64,000 nt of DNA from Pseudomonadota bacterium (GTDB lineage Bacteria > Pseudomonadota > Gammaproteobacteria > Pseudomonadales > Pseudohongiellaceae), in NCBI GenBank assembly GCA_027623555.1, contig JAQBSZ010000002.1, positions 1 through 64,000 on the forward strand, in the 5' to 3' direction. This document shows positions 7,383 to 16,365 of the stretch, piece after piece. Below the pieces are notes generated by a model. That model had not been told where the DNA came from, ran no database searches, and saw nothing but the letters and a program-made list of their open reading frames with translations. The position numbers were made by a program, and so were the translations under genes. Within the stretch, counting starts at the first letter, position 1; every line of letters begins with the position of its first letter.

Positions 7383-8909
7383 ATGCCGCTTATTCGCAAC
7401 GAACATGTCATCCAGAGTGTTGCTGACGCTCTGCAATACATTTCTTATTACCATCCACTGGATTTCGTTAAGGCGGTATACGCCGCGTATGAGAAAGAAG
7501 AGTCTCCGGCGGCCAAGGACGCCATGGCTCAGATTCTGATCAATTCGCGTCTCTGTGCCGAAGGCAAACGACCGATCTGTCAGGATACCGGAATCGTCAA
7601 TGTGTTCTTGAAGATTGGCATGGATGTGCAATGGGAAGGTGATATGTCACTTGCTGACATGATCAACGAAGGAGTAAGAAGGGCCTATCTTCTGCCAGAC
7701 AACGTATTGCGTGCCTCGATACTCTCAGACCCGGCGGGAGCGCGCAAGAACACGAGGGACAACACACCGGCTGTCATTCACATGGAGCTGGTTCCCGGCG
7801 CCTGTATAGACGTCAAGCTCGCTGCCAAGGGCGGCGGCTCGGAAAACAAAGCCAGGATGGCGATGCTGAATCCCAGTGACAGTGTTGCCGAGTGGGTCGA
7901 GAAGACCTTGCCTGGCATGGGTGCGGGCTGGTGCCCACCGGGAATGCTGGGTATCGGTATCGGCGGCACCGCCGAGAAAGCGGTGCTCATGGCCAAAGAA
8001 GCATTAATGGGTCCCATAGATATTCATGAATTGCGTGCCCGGGGCCCCGCCAACCGAATCGAAGAATTACGCCTGGAAATCATGGACCGGGCCAATGCCC
8101 TGGGCATCGGCGCGCAGGGGCTGGGTGGACTCACCACGGTACTGGACGTGAAGATACTCGACTACCCCACTCACGCGGCGTCCCTGCCGGTGGCATTGAT
8201 CCCAAACTGTGCCGCTACTCGCCATGCGCATTTCACATTAAATGGTTCGGGTGTCGCTGAATTGACCCCGCCGAGCCTGGATGAATGGCCGGAAATTACC
8301 TGGGACGTGGGTCCTCGTGCCCGCAGGGTGAACCTGGATACACTCTCCCGTGACGAAATCGCCGGGTGGCAGCCCGGAGAAACTCTGTTGCTTTCCGGAA
8401 CCATGTTAACCGGGCGCGACGCAGCCCATAAGCGTCTTCTGGCTATGATCGATAGTGGCCAGGGCCTTCCCAAGGGCGTGGATTTCACTAACAAGTTAAT
8501 TTATTACGTCGGTCCGGTAGACCCGGTAAGGGATGAAGTAATCGGCCCTGCGGGGCCAACTACGGCGACCCGCATGGACAAATTCACCGATGCCCTGCTC
8601 GAGAAAACTGGCCTGATCGGCATGATTGGCAAGGCGGAGAGGGGCCCCATTGGAATCGAAGCCATCAAGAAACACGGTGCAGTGTACCTGATGGCTGTTG
8701 GTGGTGCCGCCTACCTGGTCTCAAAGGCGATTCGCAAGGCCAGAATCGTTGCCTTCGAAGAACTCGGCATGGAAGCGATCCATGAATTTGTAGTGCAAGA
8801 AATGCCAGTAACAGTGGCGGTCGATACCAAAGGCACTTCGGTCCATCAAACTGGTCCGGCGATCTGGAAGCAAAAGATTGCCGAAGAGCATGCACTCGAT
8901 ATTAGCTGA
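7383..8909 (+). CDS. Class I fumarate hydratase, [4Fe-4S]
   Basis: Interconverts fumarate and L-malate in the TCA cycle. The product is 508 residues, the usual length for the single-chain class I enzyme. Three cysteines at expected spacing bind the iron-sulfur cluster: Cys66 in ICQDTG, Cys184 in WCPPGMLGIGIGG and Cys276 in PNCAATRHAHF. The ATG at 7383 follows AGGGA by 10 bases; an upstream in-frame ATG at 7338 would add 15 residues that do not resemble the family. Class I enzymes are oxygen-sensitive; no class II fumC is in the window. Confidence 0.95.
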   Translation: MPLIRNEHVIQSVADALQYISYYHPLDFVKAVYAAYEKEESPAAKDAMAQILINSRLCAEGKRPICQDTGIVNVFLKIGMDVQWEGDMSLADMINEGVRRAYLLPDNVLRASILSDPAGARKNTRDNTPAVIHMELVPGACIDVKLAAKGGGSENKARMAMLNPSDSVAEWVEKTLPGMGAGWCPPGMLGIGIGGTAEKAVLMAKEALMGPIDIHELRARGPANRIEELRLEIMDRANALGIGAQGLGGLTTVLDVKILDYPTHAASLPVALIPNCAATRHAHFTLNGSGVAELTPPSLDEWPEITWDVGPRARRVNLDTLSRDEIAGWQPGETLLLSGTMLTGRDAAHKRLLAMIDSGQGLPKGVDFTNKLIYYVGPVDPVRDEVIGPAGPTTATRMDKFTDALLEKTGLIGMIGKAERGPIGIEAIKKHGAVYLMAVGGAAYLVSKAIRKARIVAFEELGMEAIHEFVVQEMPVTVAVDTKGTSVHQTGPAIWKQKIAEEHALDIS

Positions 8910-8938
8910 GTGTCTTTGGTAAAGAGCCGAATGGCTTG

Positions 8939-10864
8939 TCAGTCACACATGTCGGAGTAGTTATTTTGCAGCGATAGTGAAACAACCGGCTCGATATCGT
9001 TTATCCTGATCTGTTCGTGGTTTATTTCAAGCGCATCACCTCCTAATACATTGTGATCAAATTTATAGATCGTGTCGTTGATTCCGGCAATCGCCAGTCG
9101 ATCATGCTCGGCTATTTGCTCGCTAATTGACTCATTGCGTTCCTGATACTTCTTCATAGCAGCAGAGCCATGGCGCTTGCCTAACATTTTTTCTACGATA
9201 TGGGGGGCCAGAATTGACGCACTGGCATTATTTCCACCAAATCCTTTCGAGTTGATAATTACCGCGTCCATACCCCGATTGCCAACTTCTCTGTGTTGCA
9301 TCAGAAAATCCAGATTTTGTGTGTGCACGTCATCTGCTATTTCATTGATGGTGAAAATACCCGGAATTATTCCCTGGTCCCAGGTCCCCAGGCTGGCCAT
9401 TAGCTGGTCACCGGATGCGCTGGCAATGGAATGCCCGACATAGGGTTTAATTGCGGTGATGGGCCAGTTCTCAATACCAAAAGTCCTGGCTATTGCGCTG
9501 AGGATATGTGATTCCGTCGTCCGATTCTGCGGTGTTCCCGTACCATGGGAATGAACGTAGGAGCGCTGCCTTAAGCCTTGATCTCCTACTATATTGCGCG
9601 TTGCCGCCGCCGCTTTCGCCATCGTAAAGTAATTGCCCAATCCTGGTCCGGCGATTGACTTCTTATAACCATCGGCGCTAACGAAGACCTCGTTTACCGC
9701 GCCATAAATATTCGCACCCAATTCCAGTGCCAATGCGTCATCCATCAGTACGACAAACTGTGCAGATTCGCCCAGCGTAAAACCAGTGTTGTAACTGAAT
9801 GGCCTGCACGCGCGGCGATAATCTGGAAGTTCTCCAGCGCCCAAACCATCCAGCTCCCTCAAACCAGCATCGTCCGCAAGTGCTCCCATCGTATCAAAAC
9901 CGTCGAAGACTTCTGGAACCAGGCAGGCTTCGCTCGTACCCACGACGACAACGCGTTGTGTGCCATTCTGAATGTCTCTTATACCCAGACGCAGGTTATA
10001 GAGAAAAGTAGCGCAAGCCGCGACATTAGCGCCAGTTGTCCCTAAATTACCTAATAAATAGGCGTTCAAGAAATCGGCCGGCATCTCAGTAAAACCAAGG
10101 GGAAGTTGCTTGGAAGTTACCTTTTTGCCGAGCAATCGCGCTTGAAGTAATCCGCCAAAACCATTGTAGTCCAGCTGGCCCATACAATTGCTGGCATAAA
10201 CGCTAAATTGATCAGGAGCTACGCGTTGCTTGAGTGTCTCCCAGTCGATGCCAAGGGAGTTAATGGCATCCGAGGCACCGAAAACTGTCATCTGCAAGGC
10301 ACGGGGGTGATTACGCGATGGATAGAGTACGGCCGGGTCAAACCCCGAGGGTAATTGTCCGGCACAATTAACCGACGCCTCTCGATGGCTATGCAGTAAC
10401 ACGTCAACATCGCTAGCAACAGAAACCCTGAGCTTGTGTCGTGGATCGGAGCTTGCTTCGCTGACTACCCAGCCCTTCGGCAGGGGTGAGGGAAGGTGCT
10501 TCTTGCTGAGTTCAAATTCCAGCGGCTGATCATCAATACCCTTCAGTCTGGCTCTGCTGTGAAAGGGAATGCGAGCTGGCTCGAAGAGATTGTCTTCAAG
10601 TTGCCGGATTAGCGAGCCTTGCTCAAGAATGGGCTGCAGCGCGGCTATGTGCCTTGTGAGATCTACCGCTTGACCCTCTGCATCTACCCAGCCATTGTCA
10701 GACTTGCGCAGTTTGCCGGTCAGGCTGGCAAGGCTGGCCCAGGTCTCATTCGCCAGCTTGTCAGACAGAGACTCAATCACCATGCGTCGATAGCCGTGGT
10801 GACCGGAACTTCTCCCTGCCGCATTGACTCCGCCAAACCCTGCAATAACCGGTAAATTCGCCAT
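8939..10864 (-). CDS. fabY: Beta-ketoacyl-ACP synthase, FabY type
   Basis: A long ketoacyl synthase of 641 residues, close to the about 634 residues of Pseudomonas aeruginosa FabY (PA5174), which starts fatty acid synthesis by condensing acetyl-CoA with malonyl-ACP. The first 140 residues are specific to this group. The thiolase-fold catalytic triad is Cys284 (ANVAACATF), His440 (HSHGTGTPQN) and His478 (KPYVGHSIASASG). AGGA lies 11 bases before the ATG. It is a single gene facing a divergent metallo-hydrolase. If no fabH lies elsewhere, this enzyme would be the main initiator. Confidence 0.88.
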   Translation of the reverse strand: MANLPVIAGFGGVNAAGRSSGHHGYRRMVIESLSDKLANETWASLASLTGKLRKSDNGWVDAEGQAVDLTRHIAALQPILEQGSLIRQLEDNLFEPARIPFHSRARLKGIDDQPLEFELSKKHLPSPLPKGWVVSEASSDPRHKLRVSVASDVDVLLHSHREASVNCAGQLPSGFDPAVLYPSRNHPRALQMTVFGASDAINSLGIDWETLKQRVAPDQFSVYASNCMGQLDYNGFGGLLQARLLGKKVTSKQLPLGFTEMPADFLNAYLLGNLGTTGANVAACATFLYNLRLGIRDIQNGTQRVVVVGTSEACLVPEVFDGFDTMGALADDAGLRELDGLGAGELPDYRRACRPFSYNTGFTLGESAQFVVLMDDALALELGANIYGAVNEVFVSADGYKKSIAGPGLGNYFTMAKAAAATRNIVGDQGLRQRSYVHSHGTGTPQNRTTESHILSAIARTFGIENWPITAIKPYVGHSIASASGDQLMASLGTWDQGIIPGIFTINEIADDVHTQNLDFLMQHREVGNRGMDAVIINSKGFGGNNASASILAPHIVEKMLGKRHGSAAMKKYQERNESISEQIAEHDRLAIAGINDTIYKFDHNVLGGDALEINHEQIRINDIEPVVSLSLQNNYSDMCD

Positions 10865-10941
10865 GTAGTGGATTTCCTGACCGTGCTTCCCATGAATTTG
10901 GTAGGACTATAGTGAGTGAAGTCCGTTTTTTGCTATGGCAA

Positions 10942-10970
10942 ATTAGACATTAACTATGTGATATTAGACA
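10942..10970. promoter_or_regulatory. Paired ATTAGACA repeats in fabY upstream region
   Basis: ATTAGACA occurs at 10942-10949 and 10963-10970, 21 bp apart (two helical turns), and the second continues into AGACAGATGTCT, a short imperfect palindrome. The location between divergent fabY and a secreted hydrolase suggests an operator. The binding protein is unknown. Confidence 0.3.
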
Positions 10971-11102
10971 GATGTCTTCGCAGTGAAGCTTCCGACAAGC
11001 AATGCAGGGTTGCTACCCGACGCGCGTCTGCGGCTTGCATAAAAACCAGTGCGCACATAGCATTGGCAGTCTTGTCCAAAAAATAAGCCTTCAGGAGGCT
11101 CA

Positions 11103-11972
11103 ATGAAAATTCAATTCCTAATAAAGATGGTTACGGTTATGGCTGGGGCAAGCCTGGCTTTCGCCGCCGTGGCACAAGCTGACCGCTTCGCCAGTGTGAC
11201 AATTGAAACAGTGCCAGTGACGGGTGGAATTTCCATGCTGGTAGGATCAGGTGGAAACATTGGAGTGTCTGCCGGCGCTGATGGAATCTTGATCATCGAT
11301 GACCAATATGCGCCTCTGGCCGCAAAAATTAAGGCAGCACTGGCCGCATTAGGATCTGATGCACCCAAGTTTCTGCTCAATACGCACTTTCATGGTGATC
11401 ATACGGGGGGCAACGCTGAATTCGGTGCGGGCAGCATTATCGTCGCTCACGAGAATGTAAGGGGCCGCCTGGTGACTGGCAATTCTCCAGTATTGGCACT
11501 ACCGGTGGTGACTTTTGATGACGATGTGACGCTTCACTTCAATGGCGAAGACATCACCCTGATCCACATGCCGGCTGGACATACTGACACCGATAGTGTG
11601 GTGCTGTTTGAAGGCTCCAATGTTATCCACATGGGAGATCATTTCTTTAACGGCGGATTTCCGTTTGTCGACCTCGCCAGCGGTGGCACCGTACAGGGCT
11701 ATTTAAGCAATCTGGAAAAGGCGTTGTCCTGGATAGCCGAGGACACGGCGGTAATCCCTGGGCACGGCCCGCTCGGTACTAAAGCCGATTTGCTGAATTT
11801 CTATAGTGTGATAAGGGATACCTCCACTGAGATACGCGTCAAGAAATCCCAGCGCATGAGTAAGGAAGAAATCGTCGCTGCCGGTCTTGGCGAGCAATAC
11901 CAGAGCTGGGGGCAGGGCTTCATCAACGAGGGGCGCTGGATCGAAACGGTATTTGATAGTTATCCACGCTAG
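11103..11972 (+). CDS. Secreted metallo-beta-lactamase-fold hydrolase
   Basis: 289 residues with an N-terminal signal peptide (about 1-26, cleavage after AQA). Zinc ligands are clear: THFHGDH (His95, His97, Asp99, His100), GHTDTDS, HMGDHFF and PGHGP. It is a periplasmic MBL-fold hydrolase; the family contains lactamases, thioesterases and lactonases, and the substrate cannot be read off. A strong AGGAGG lies just before the ATG. It is not adjacent to a regulator or to an operon partner beyond the VanY-like gene 39 bp downstream. Confidence 0.88.
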   Translation: MKIQFLIKMVTVMAGASLAFAAVAQADRFASVTIETVPVTGGISMLVGSGGNIGVSAGADGILIIDDQYAPLAAKIKAALAALGSDAPKFLLNTHFHGDHTGGNAEFGAGSIIVAHENVRGRLVTGNSPVLALPVVTFDDDVTLHFNGEDITLIHMPAGHTDTDSVVLFEGSNVIHMGDHFFNGGFPFVDLASGGTVQGYLSNLEKALSWIAEDTAVIPGHGPLGTKADLLNFYSVIRDTSTEIRVKKSQRMSKEEIVAAGLGEQYQSWGQGFINEGRWIETVFDSYPR

Positions 11973-12011
11973 CCGGCTCGATTATCCAATTATTGGCAAT
12001 GCCCGCTACGT

Positions 12012-12578
12012 TTGGTGGCGGGCGCACCTCCTTCATTGAATAAAATCGAACCTCTCCACGAAAAGCTGCTGGTCTTGCACCAGGCACTCGGTATAGCGCC
12101 GGACTACCTGGACACCTGCAAAATGCCCCTGTGTAGCGAAGCGAATCGACTCATCGATACCGAGTTGGATTACTACCAGCGCCCACAGAGGCTTATGCCC
12201 GAGGCTTTTCAGGCCTGGTCGGCCATGAAGCAGGCAGCCGCCACGCAACAGATCAGCATCTTTCTCATTTCGGCATTTCGAGATTACCAGTATCAGCATG
12301 ATGTCATTGCAAGGAAGCTGGCGGAGGGCCGCTCGATTACTGAGATCCTGTCAGTCAACGCGGCCCCTGGATTCAGCGAACACCATACCGGGTGTGCCAT
12401 CGACATTGGCACAGAAGGCTGCGAGGCGCTGGTAGAAAACTTCGAGAATACGAAAGCGTTTCAATGGCTTACAGAAAATGCTGCGAATTACGGTTTTCGC
12501 ATGACCTATCCACGAAATAATTCCTATGAAATGGCTTACGAACCCTGGCATTGGTGCTTTGCAGAAGGCCAGCCATAG
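12012..12578 (+). CDS. VanY-type D-alanyl-D-alanine carboxypeptidase family protein
   Basis: Up to 188 residues. The zinc peptidase motifs of the VanY/LdcB fold are present: SAFRDYQYQ, SEHHTGCAIDIG (SxHxxGxAxD) and EPWHW. It would trim terminal D-Ala or L,D-tetrapeptides of peptidoglycan precursors. There is no signal peptide, which points to a cytoplasmic recycling role. The start is uncertain: TTG 12012 and GTG 12015 lie inside a GCCCGC/GCGGGC hairpin (12001-12023), and TTG 12036 lies just after it, so the hairpin could limit translation. Confidence 0.8.
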   Translation: MVAGAPPSLNKIEPLHEKLLVLHQALGIAPDYLDTCKMPLCSEANRLIDTELDYYQRPQRLMPEAFQAWSAMKQAAATQQISIFLISAFRDYQYQHDVIARKLAEGRSITEILSVNAAPGFSEHHTGCAIDIGTEGCEALVENFENTKAFQWLTENAANYGFRMTYPRNNSYEMAYEPWHWCFAEGQP

Positions 12579-12968
12579 CTTTAGACAAACGCCGAGGAAC
12601 GCGGTAGTCTAGGTTCATTGCGCACATAGGAAAGGGGATGCAAGCGAAAGAATTTCCGGTGCAATACCCGGTAAGATACGCCATCGGCCGCGCCATTTGC
12701 TGCACCAGAAACAGCCCGCTAGTCCTAAGTACCCAGGTATTTAGCCGCTTCACTCAAACTCGAATTTCCCTCTCAAAAATTTTAAGCAATTCCGGTCGTC
12801 TCTATCACCGGGTGTACGCCCGTGTTCGCCGTGACGGTATTTTGCAAGACTGTCTGTCTACCGGATCAATAGTTGATATGAAACAAAATCATTTAACCCA
12901 TTAGGAGAAGACAATAATCAGCAAGCTCTAAAACCGCTATTTTGAATGTTCTAAGGAGATAGTATTTT
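12579..12968. other. Intergenic region upstream of the HPF-like gene
   Basis: 390 bases with no gene I trust. A frame at 12638-12904 has GGAAAGGGG before its ATG but an arginine-rich, family-less translation. The last 70 bases are AT-rich and lead to a strong AAGGAGAT. I see no riboswitch or tRNA. Confidence 0.35.
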
Positions 12969-13340
12969 ATGAACAATGAATTCCAAGTCGTATTCCACAA
13001 CATCGATCAAACAAACGCTATTGCAGACGCAGTACAAAAACGAATTAGTAAGCTAGAGAGATATTGTGAGCATATTATTACTGGACGAGTGGTGTTGGAT
13101 TCACCCCATAACAATCATCACAAGGGAAAGGTTTATTCTGTCGGAGTGGAAATACATACCCCTTCAAAGGAAGTTCGCGTAAATCAGGACCAGCATGACA
13201 ACCATGCACATGAAGATCTCTACATAGCGATTCGGGACGCATTCAATGCTGCCGAACGTCAACTTAAATCAATTGAAAAGAAACGTCGAAAGACTCCGCC
13301 TCATAAAGACGGTCCGGGTTTCGATGACGAGGCGGCTTGA
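12969..13340 (+). CDS. HPF/RaiA-family ribosome-associated protein
   Basis: 123 residues of the sigma-54 modulation/S30AE family, whose members bind the 30S decoding site and dimerise or silence ribosomes in stationary phase. The core MNNEFQVVFHNID through AIRDAFNAAERQLKSIEKK matches the single-domain form, with a charged 20-residue tail. AAGGAGAT sits 7 bases before the ATG. The usual neighbours of E. coli or Pseudomonas hpf (rpoN, ptsN) are absent, so this may be a second paralogue. The DUF1244 gene follows by 10 bp. Confidence 0.85.
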   Translation: MNNEFQVVFHNIDQTNAIADAVQKRISKLERYCEHIITGRVVLDSPHNNHHKGKVYSVGVEIHTPSKEVRVNQDQHDNHAHEDLYIAIRDAFNAAERQLKSIEKKRRKTPPHKDGPGFDDEAA

Positions 13341-13350
13341 CGGGTTCGCT

Positions 13351-13647
13351 ATGACCATGAATAAAGACCAACATATCGAAATAGAAGCAGCTACGTTTAG
13401 AAGGCTGTTGCATCATCTTGATGAACACAAGGATGTGCAAAATATTGACCTGATGAACCTGGCGAGTTTTTGCCGAAATTGTTTGTCGAAATGGTACAGC
13501 GCAGAAGCGGCAGCGAGGGGAATTGAGGTGCCCTATGATGAGGCAAGGGAGATTGTTTACGGCATGCCTTATTCTGAGTGGAAGTCAAAGTTTCAATCTG
13601 AGGTCTCTGTCGAAAAGAAGGAAAAGTTCAAGCACAAGACGAACTAG
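13351..13647 (+). CDS. DUF1244 family protein
   Basis: A small protein of 98 residues. The family signature is seen in LASFCRNCLSKWYSAEAA with two cysteines (CRNC), and in IVYGMPYSEWKSKFQ. The function is unknown. ATG 13351 is preferred over longer in-frame starts that lie inside the HPF-like gene; translation is probably coupled to that gene, whose stop is 10 bp upstream. The CRNC pair could bind metal, but this is inference. Confidence 0.85.
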   Translation: MTMNKDQHIEIEAATFRRLLHHLDEHKDVQNIDLMNLASFCRNCLSKWYSAEAAARGIEVPYDEAREIVYGMPYSEWKSKFQSEVSVEKKEKFKHKTN

Positions 13648-13667
13648 TCGGGAGAGCAGTAGTCGGT

Positions 13668-14675
13668 TCATTGAGCCGACTGCTGGCCGCTCTCAGCTAC
13701 AAATAACTTGTTCCGCACCAGTTGCCGGTATTCGTTAGGGGTTACAGCATTTAGCTTCTTGAATAGACTGGTAAAGTAACTCGCATCCTGATATCCCACC
13801 TTGTCCGCAACCTCTGCTACGACCAGATTACTTTGTTTCAAGAGGTCCTTTGCGTGATTAATTCGCAAGTCCTGTAAATACTGAAGCGGTGTGGTATTGG
13901 AAGCCGATTTGAAGCGCCTGTTTAACGATCTGACGCTCATGCGAAATCTGTCGGCTACTTCAGCAATTTGTATGAGATGTGCAAAGTTATCCTGCAGCCA
14001 TTCTTGCACTTTTATGATTTCCTCATCGTGGTGAGTAGTTTGCTGATCTTTGCTGAGTAACAACGACTCATAAGATCGCTTCAGTTCATGAGTGAATTGC
14101 CTGGATATTTCACTGGCAACGGATTCTCCGTAGAGCTGCTCTACGAAATGCAGCATGATGTCCCGAGCAGCATTTACGCTCCCGGTGCAGTAGATGTTGT
14201 CGATACTGGTGATAAATCGTTTGCGTTGTAGTTTTACCTTAGGGTAGTCATGTTGAAACCGGTCGAAGAATCGCCAGTGTGTAGTTGCCGCCTTTCCATC
14301 CAACAGGCCTGCTTCGGCCAAAAAAAAGGCTCCTGTTGTAACGGCACACAGCGTCGCACCTGCTTCATGCTGCTGCTGCAACCAGGAAATGAGGCGCACA
14401 TGTTTGCGTACACTGGCCCGTGGGTTTCCCCAGATACCCGGAACAAAAATAAGATCAGGGGACGTTACCTGAGCCAGAGTCTTGGGGCAATTCATAGCCA
14501 GTCCGCCACTGAGGATGACGGCTCCCTCTTGCGTACTAACCAGCTCAATTTTTAATAGCTTGTCCCGTTGCCGGCGGGCCCTGGCAATATCGTTAGCAGC
14601 ACTAAGCATCTCCAGAGGAATGGTCACCGTCGAGCCTAATGCCCTTGGTAACACAATGATGGCAACCCGAATCAT
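13668..14675 (-). CDS. GlxA-family transcriptional regulator (DJ-1/PfpI + AraC HTH)
   Basis: 335 residues with two parts: an N-terminal DJ-1/PfpI amidase-like domain (about 1-190) and a C-terminal AraC/XylS double helix-turn-helix (about 225-320, with MSVRSLNRRFK and VADKVGYQDASYFTSLFKK). Relatives activate catabolic genes for glycine betaine, arginine and similar nitrogen compounds. The usual nucleophile-elbow Cys is not evident (AVTTGAFFLAEAG), so the domain is likely a sensor only. It starts 15 bp after greB ends and may share its transcript. No obvious target operon is adjacent. Confidence 0.88.
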   Translation of the reverse strand: MIRVAIIVLPRALGSTVTIPLEMLSAANDIARARRQRDKLLKIELVSTQEGAVILSGGLAMNCPKTLAQVTSPDLIFVPGIWGNPRASVRKHVRLISWLQQQHEAGATLCAVTTGAFFLAEAGLLDGKAATTHWRFFDRFQHDYPKVKLQRKRFITSIDNIYCTGSVNAARDIMLHFVEQLYGESVASEISRQFTHELKRSYESLLLSKDQQTTHHDEEIIKVQEWLQDNFAHLIQIAEVADRFRMSVRSLNRRFKSASNTTPLQYLQDLRINHAKDLLKQSNLVVAEVADKVGYQDASYFTSLFKKLNAVTPNEYRQLVRNKLFVAESGQQSAQ

Positions 14676-14690
14676 GGCAGAGCAGTAGCC

Positions 14691-15185
14691 TCAGTATTCA
14701 ATAGCGATCACAATATAACTTTTGTGGCCGGAAGGAGATTCGATCTCAATCTCGCTGTCGACCTGCTTGCCGAGCAGCGCGCGACCCATGGGCGCGTCAA
14801 TACTAATGTAGCCACGTTTTGGGTCTATCTCATCCGGACCTACCAGGCGATAGCGTGCTTCGTGGCCAGCATTGTCTTCCAGACAAACCCAGGCGCCGAA
14901 ATAGATCCGAGTCTGGTCAGTAGGAGCTTCGACTACAACCTTAATATCTTCAAGCCGCTTACTAAGATACCTGACTCGACGGTCAATTTCGCGGAGGCGT
15001 TTCTTGCCATAGATGTATTCTGCATTTTCCGATCGATCACCAAGTGCAGCTGCCTCCGCAACCGATTGGGTTACCTTCGGTCTTTCCACTTTCCATAGTT
15101 GATGCAGCTCTTCTTTCAAGAGTGTCTCACCCTCGGGCGTAATATACTTGGCGCTCGGTTTCTGGGGTGGGCGATAACGGCTCAT
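14691..15185 (-). CDS. greB: Transcription elongation factor GreB
   Basis: 164 residues. The N-terminal coiled coil carries the acidic tip LGDRSENAEYIYGKK that reaches into the RNA polymerase secondary channel to stimulate cleavage of backtracked RNA. The YIYGKKRLREIDRR segment distinguishes GreB from GreA. The C-terminal FKBP-like domain (about 85-160) follows. ATG 15185 matches the family start MSRYRPP; a longer reading overlaps dinB. It lies 7 bp after the dinB stop, so dinB-greB-glxA-like may form one transcript. Confidence 0.95.
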   Translation of the reverse strand: MSRYRPPQKPSAKYITPEGETLLKEELHQLWKVERPKVTQSVAEAAALGDRSENAEYIYGKKRLREIDRRVRYLSKRLEDIKVVVEAPTDQTRIYFGAWVCLEDNAGHEARYRLVGPDEIDPKRGYISIDAPMGRALLGKQVDSEIEIESPSGHKSYIVIAIEY

Positions 15186-15192
15186 TGAGTTC

Positions 15193-16284
15193 TCAGGATT
15201 CTTCTTCGAGTGCAAAGGAGAGTTGGTCCAACGCCTCAGCCGTTGCTGTCAATTCCTGCTTCGGCGTTAACCGTACGCCAATTCCGAGAAGACGTACGGG
15301 CTTGGAGCCTCTGGCAAAACCATCTTCGCACAGCTTGATAAAATTCTGCCTGTCGCAGTTTTCGGACAACATCTCCACCGTGGTTTGTACGAAGTCATGA
15401 AACTTGATCTTGATGAACTGCTTATGGATCGAGTAATTTGCGCTGATCTTGTCGATCCGCAGAGACAGTTGTTGCATTAGCCCTGGTAGTTCTTCAAGGC
15501 AATTTTGCAGTGTAGGAAGGTCGCTAGCATAGGTATTTTCCACGCTTACGGATTTGCGCACGCGTTCTGTTTGTACTGGACGATTGTCAATTCCTAAACT
15601 CAGCTGATGTAGACGCTCACCAAAGCTGCCGAAATATTTCTGTAACTGGTCTTGGTCGAGTTGACGCAAATCACCGCATTTTATTATTCCCAGTCGTTTC
15701 ATCTTGCTGGCAGTGACTTTGCCAACACCGTGCAACTTTTTGACCGGCAAGTTTGCCACGAAGGCATCCACTTCTTCAGGTCGAATAACAAATTGGCCAT
15801 TGGGCTTATTCCAATCGCTGGCAATCTTGGCGAGAAACTTGTTCGGTGCGATACCGGCAGATATTGTAATTCTCACTCGTTCTCTGACTTCCTCGCGAAT
15901 TGCCCCGGCTATGCGGGTAGCGCTTCCCTGAAATTGCTCACAGGCACTTACATCCAGGTAGGCTTCATCCAGGGAAAGCGGTTCAATCAGGTTTGTGTAG
16001 GATCGAAATATTGCATGTATTTGCTGTGAGGCGCGTCGGTATTTTTCCATATCTGGCCTGATTATTATCAATTCCGGACAACGCTTGCGCGCCGTGGCAG
16101 ATGCCATCGCAGAATGAATGCCGAACTTTCTGGCTTCGTAATTGCAGGTTGCAACAACCCCGCGGCGTTGGGGTAAACCGCCAACTGCTATGGGCTTGCC
16201 TGCCAATTCGGGATTGTCGCGCATTTCTATTGAGGCATAGAAACAATCGCAATCACAATGAATTATCTTACGTTGAGCTTCCAT
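15193..16284 (-). CDS. dinB: DNA polymerase IV (Y family)
   Basis: Translesion polymerase of 363 residues from ATG 16284. Motifs: HCDCDCFYASIE with the first catalytic Asp, SLDEAYLDVS with the second Asp and Glu, the helix-hairpin-helix KKLHGVGKVTASKMK, and a little-finger domain near the C-terminus. The usual HVDMDCFYAS is slightly altered (HCDCD). There is no canonical beta-clamp peptide at the extreme C-terminus that I can be sure of. No LexA box was recognised upstream. A longer start at 16365 adds 27 residues without family likeness. It lies downstream of serC. Confidence 0.93.
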   Translation of the reverse strand: MEAQRKIIHCDCDCFYASIEMRDNPELAGKPIAVGGLPQRRGVVATCNYEARKFGIHSAMASATARKRCPELIIIRPDMEKYRRASQQIHAIFRSYTNLIEPLSLDEAYLDVSACEQFQGSATRIAGAIREEVRERVRITISAGIAPNKFLAKIASDWNKPNGQFVIRPEEVDAFVANLPVKKLHGVGKVTASKMKRLGIIKCGDLRQLDQDQLQKYFGSFGERLHQLSLGIDNRPVQTERVRKSVSVENTYASDLPTLQNCLEELPGLMQQLSLRIDKISANYSIHKQFIKIKFHDFVQTTVEMLSENCDRQNFIKLCEDGFARGSKPVRLLGIGVRLTPKQELTATAEALDQLSFALEEES

Positions 16285-16365
16285 CGAATCGTGTTTGGTG
16301 ATGAATTCCAAACAAACTACAACAGGCTTCGAAGCAAGTAAAACGTCGTCTGAATCTGCATGCAA

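Noticed and set aside
8926-8937. AGCCGAATGGCT hairpin after fumarase as a terminator
   Set aside because: Only a 4-bp stem and no T run.
12638-12904. 88-codon frame with GGAAAGGGG before its ATG
   Set aside because: Arg/Ser/Cys-rich translation without family features; a similar length frame is open on the other strand.
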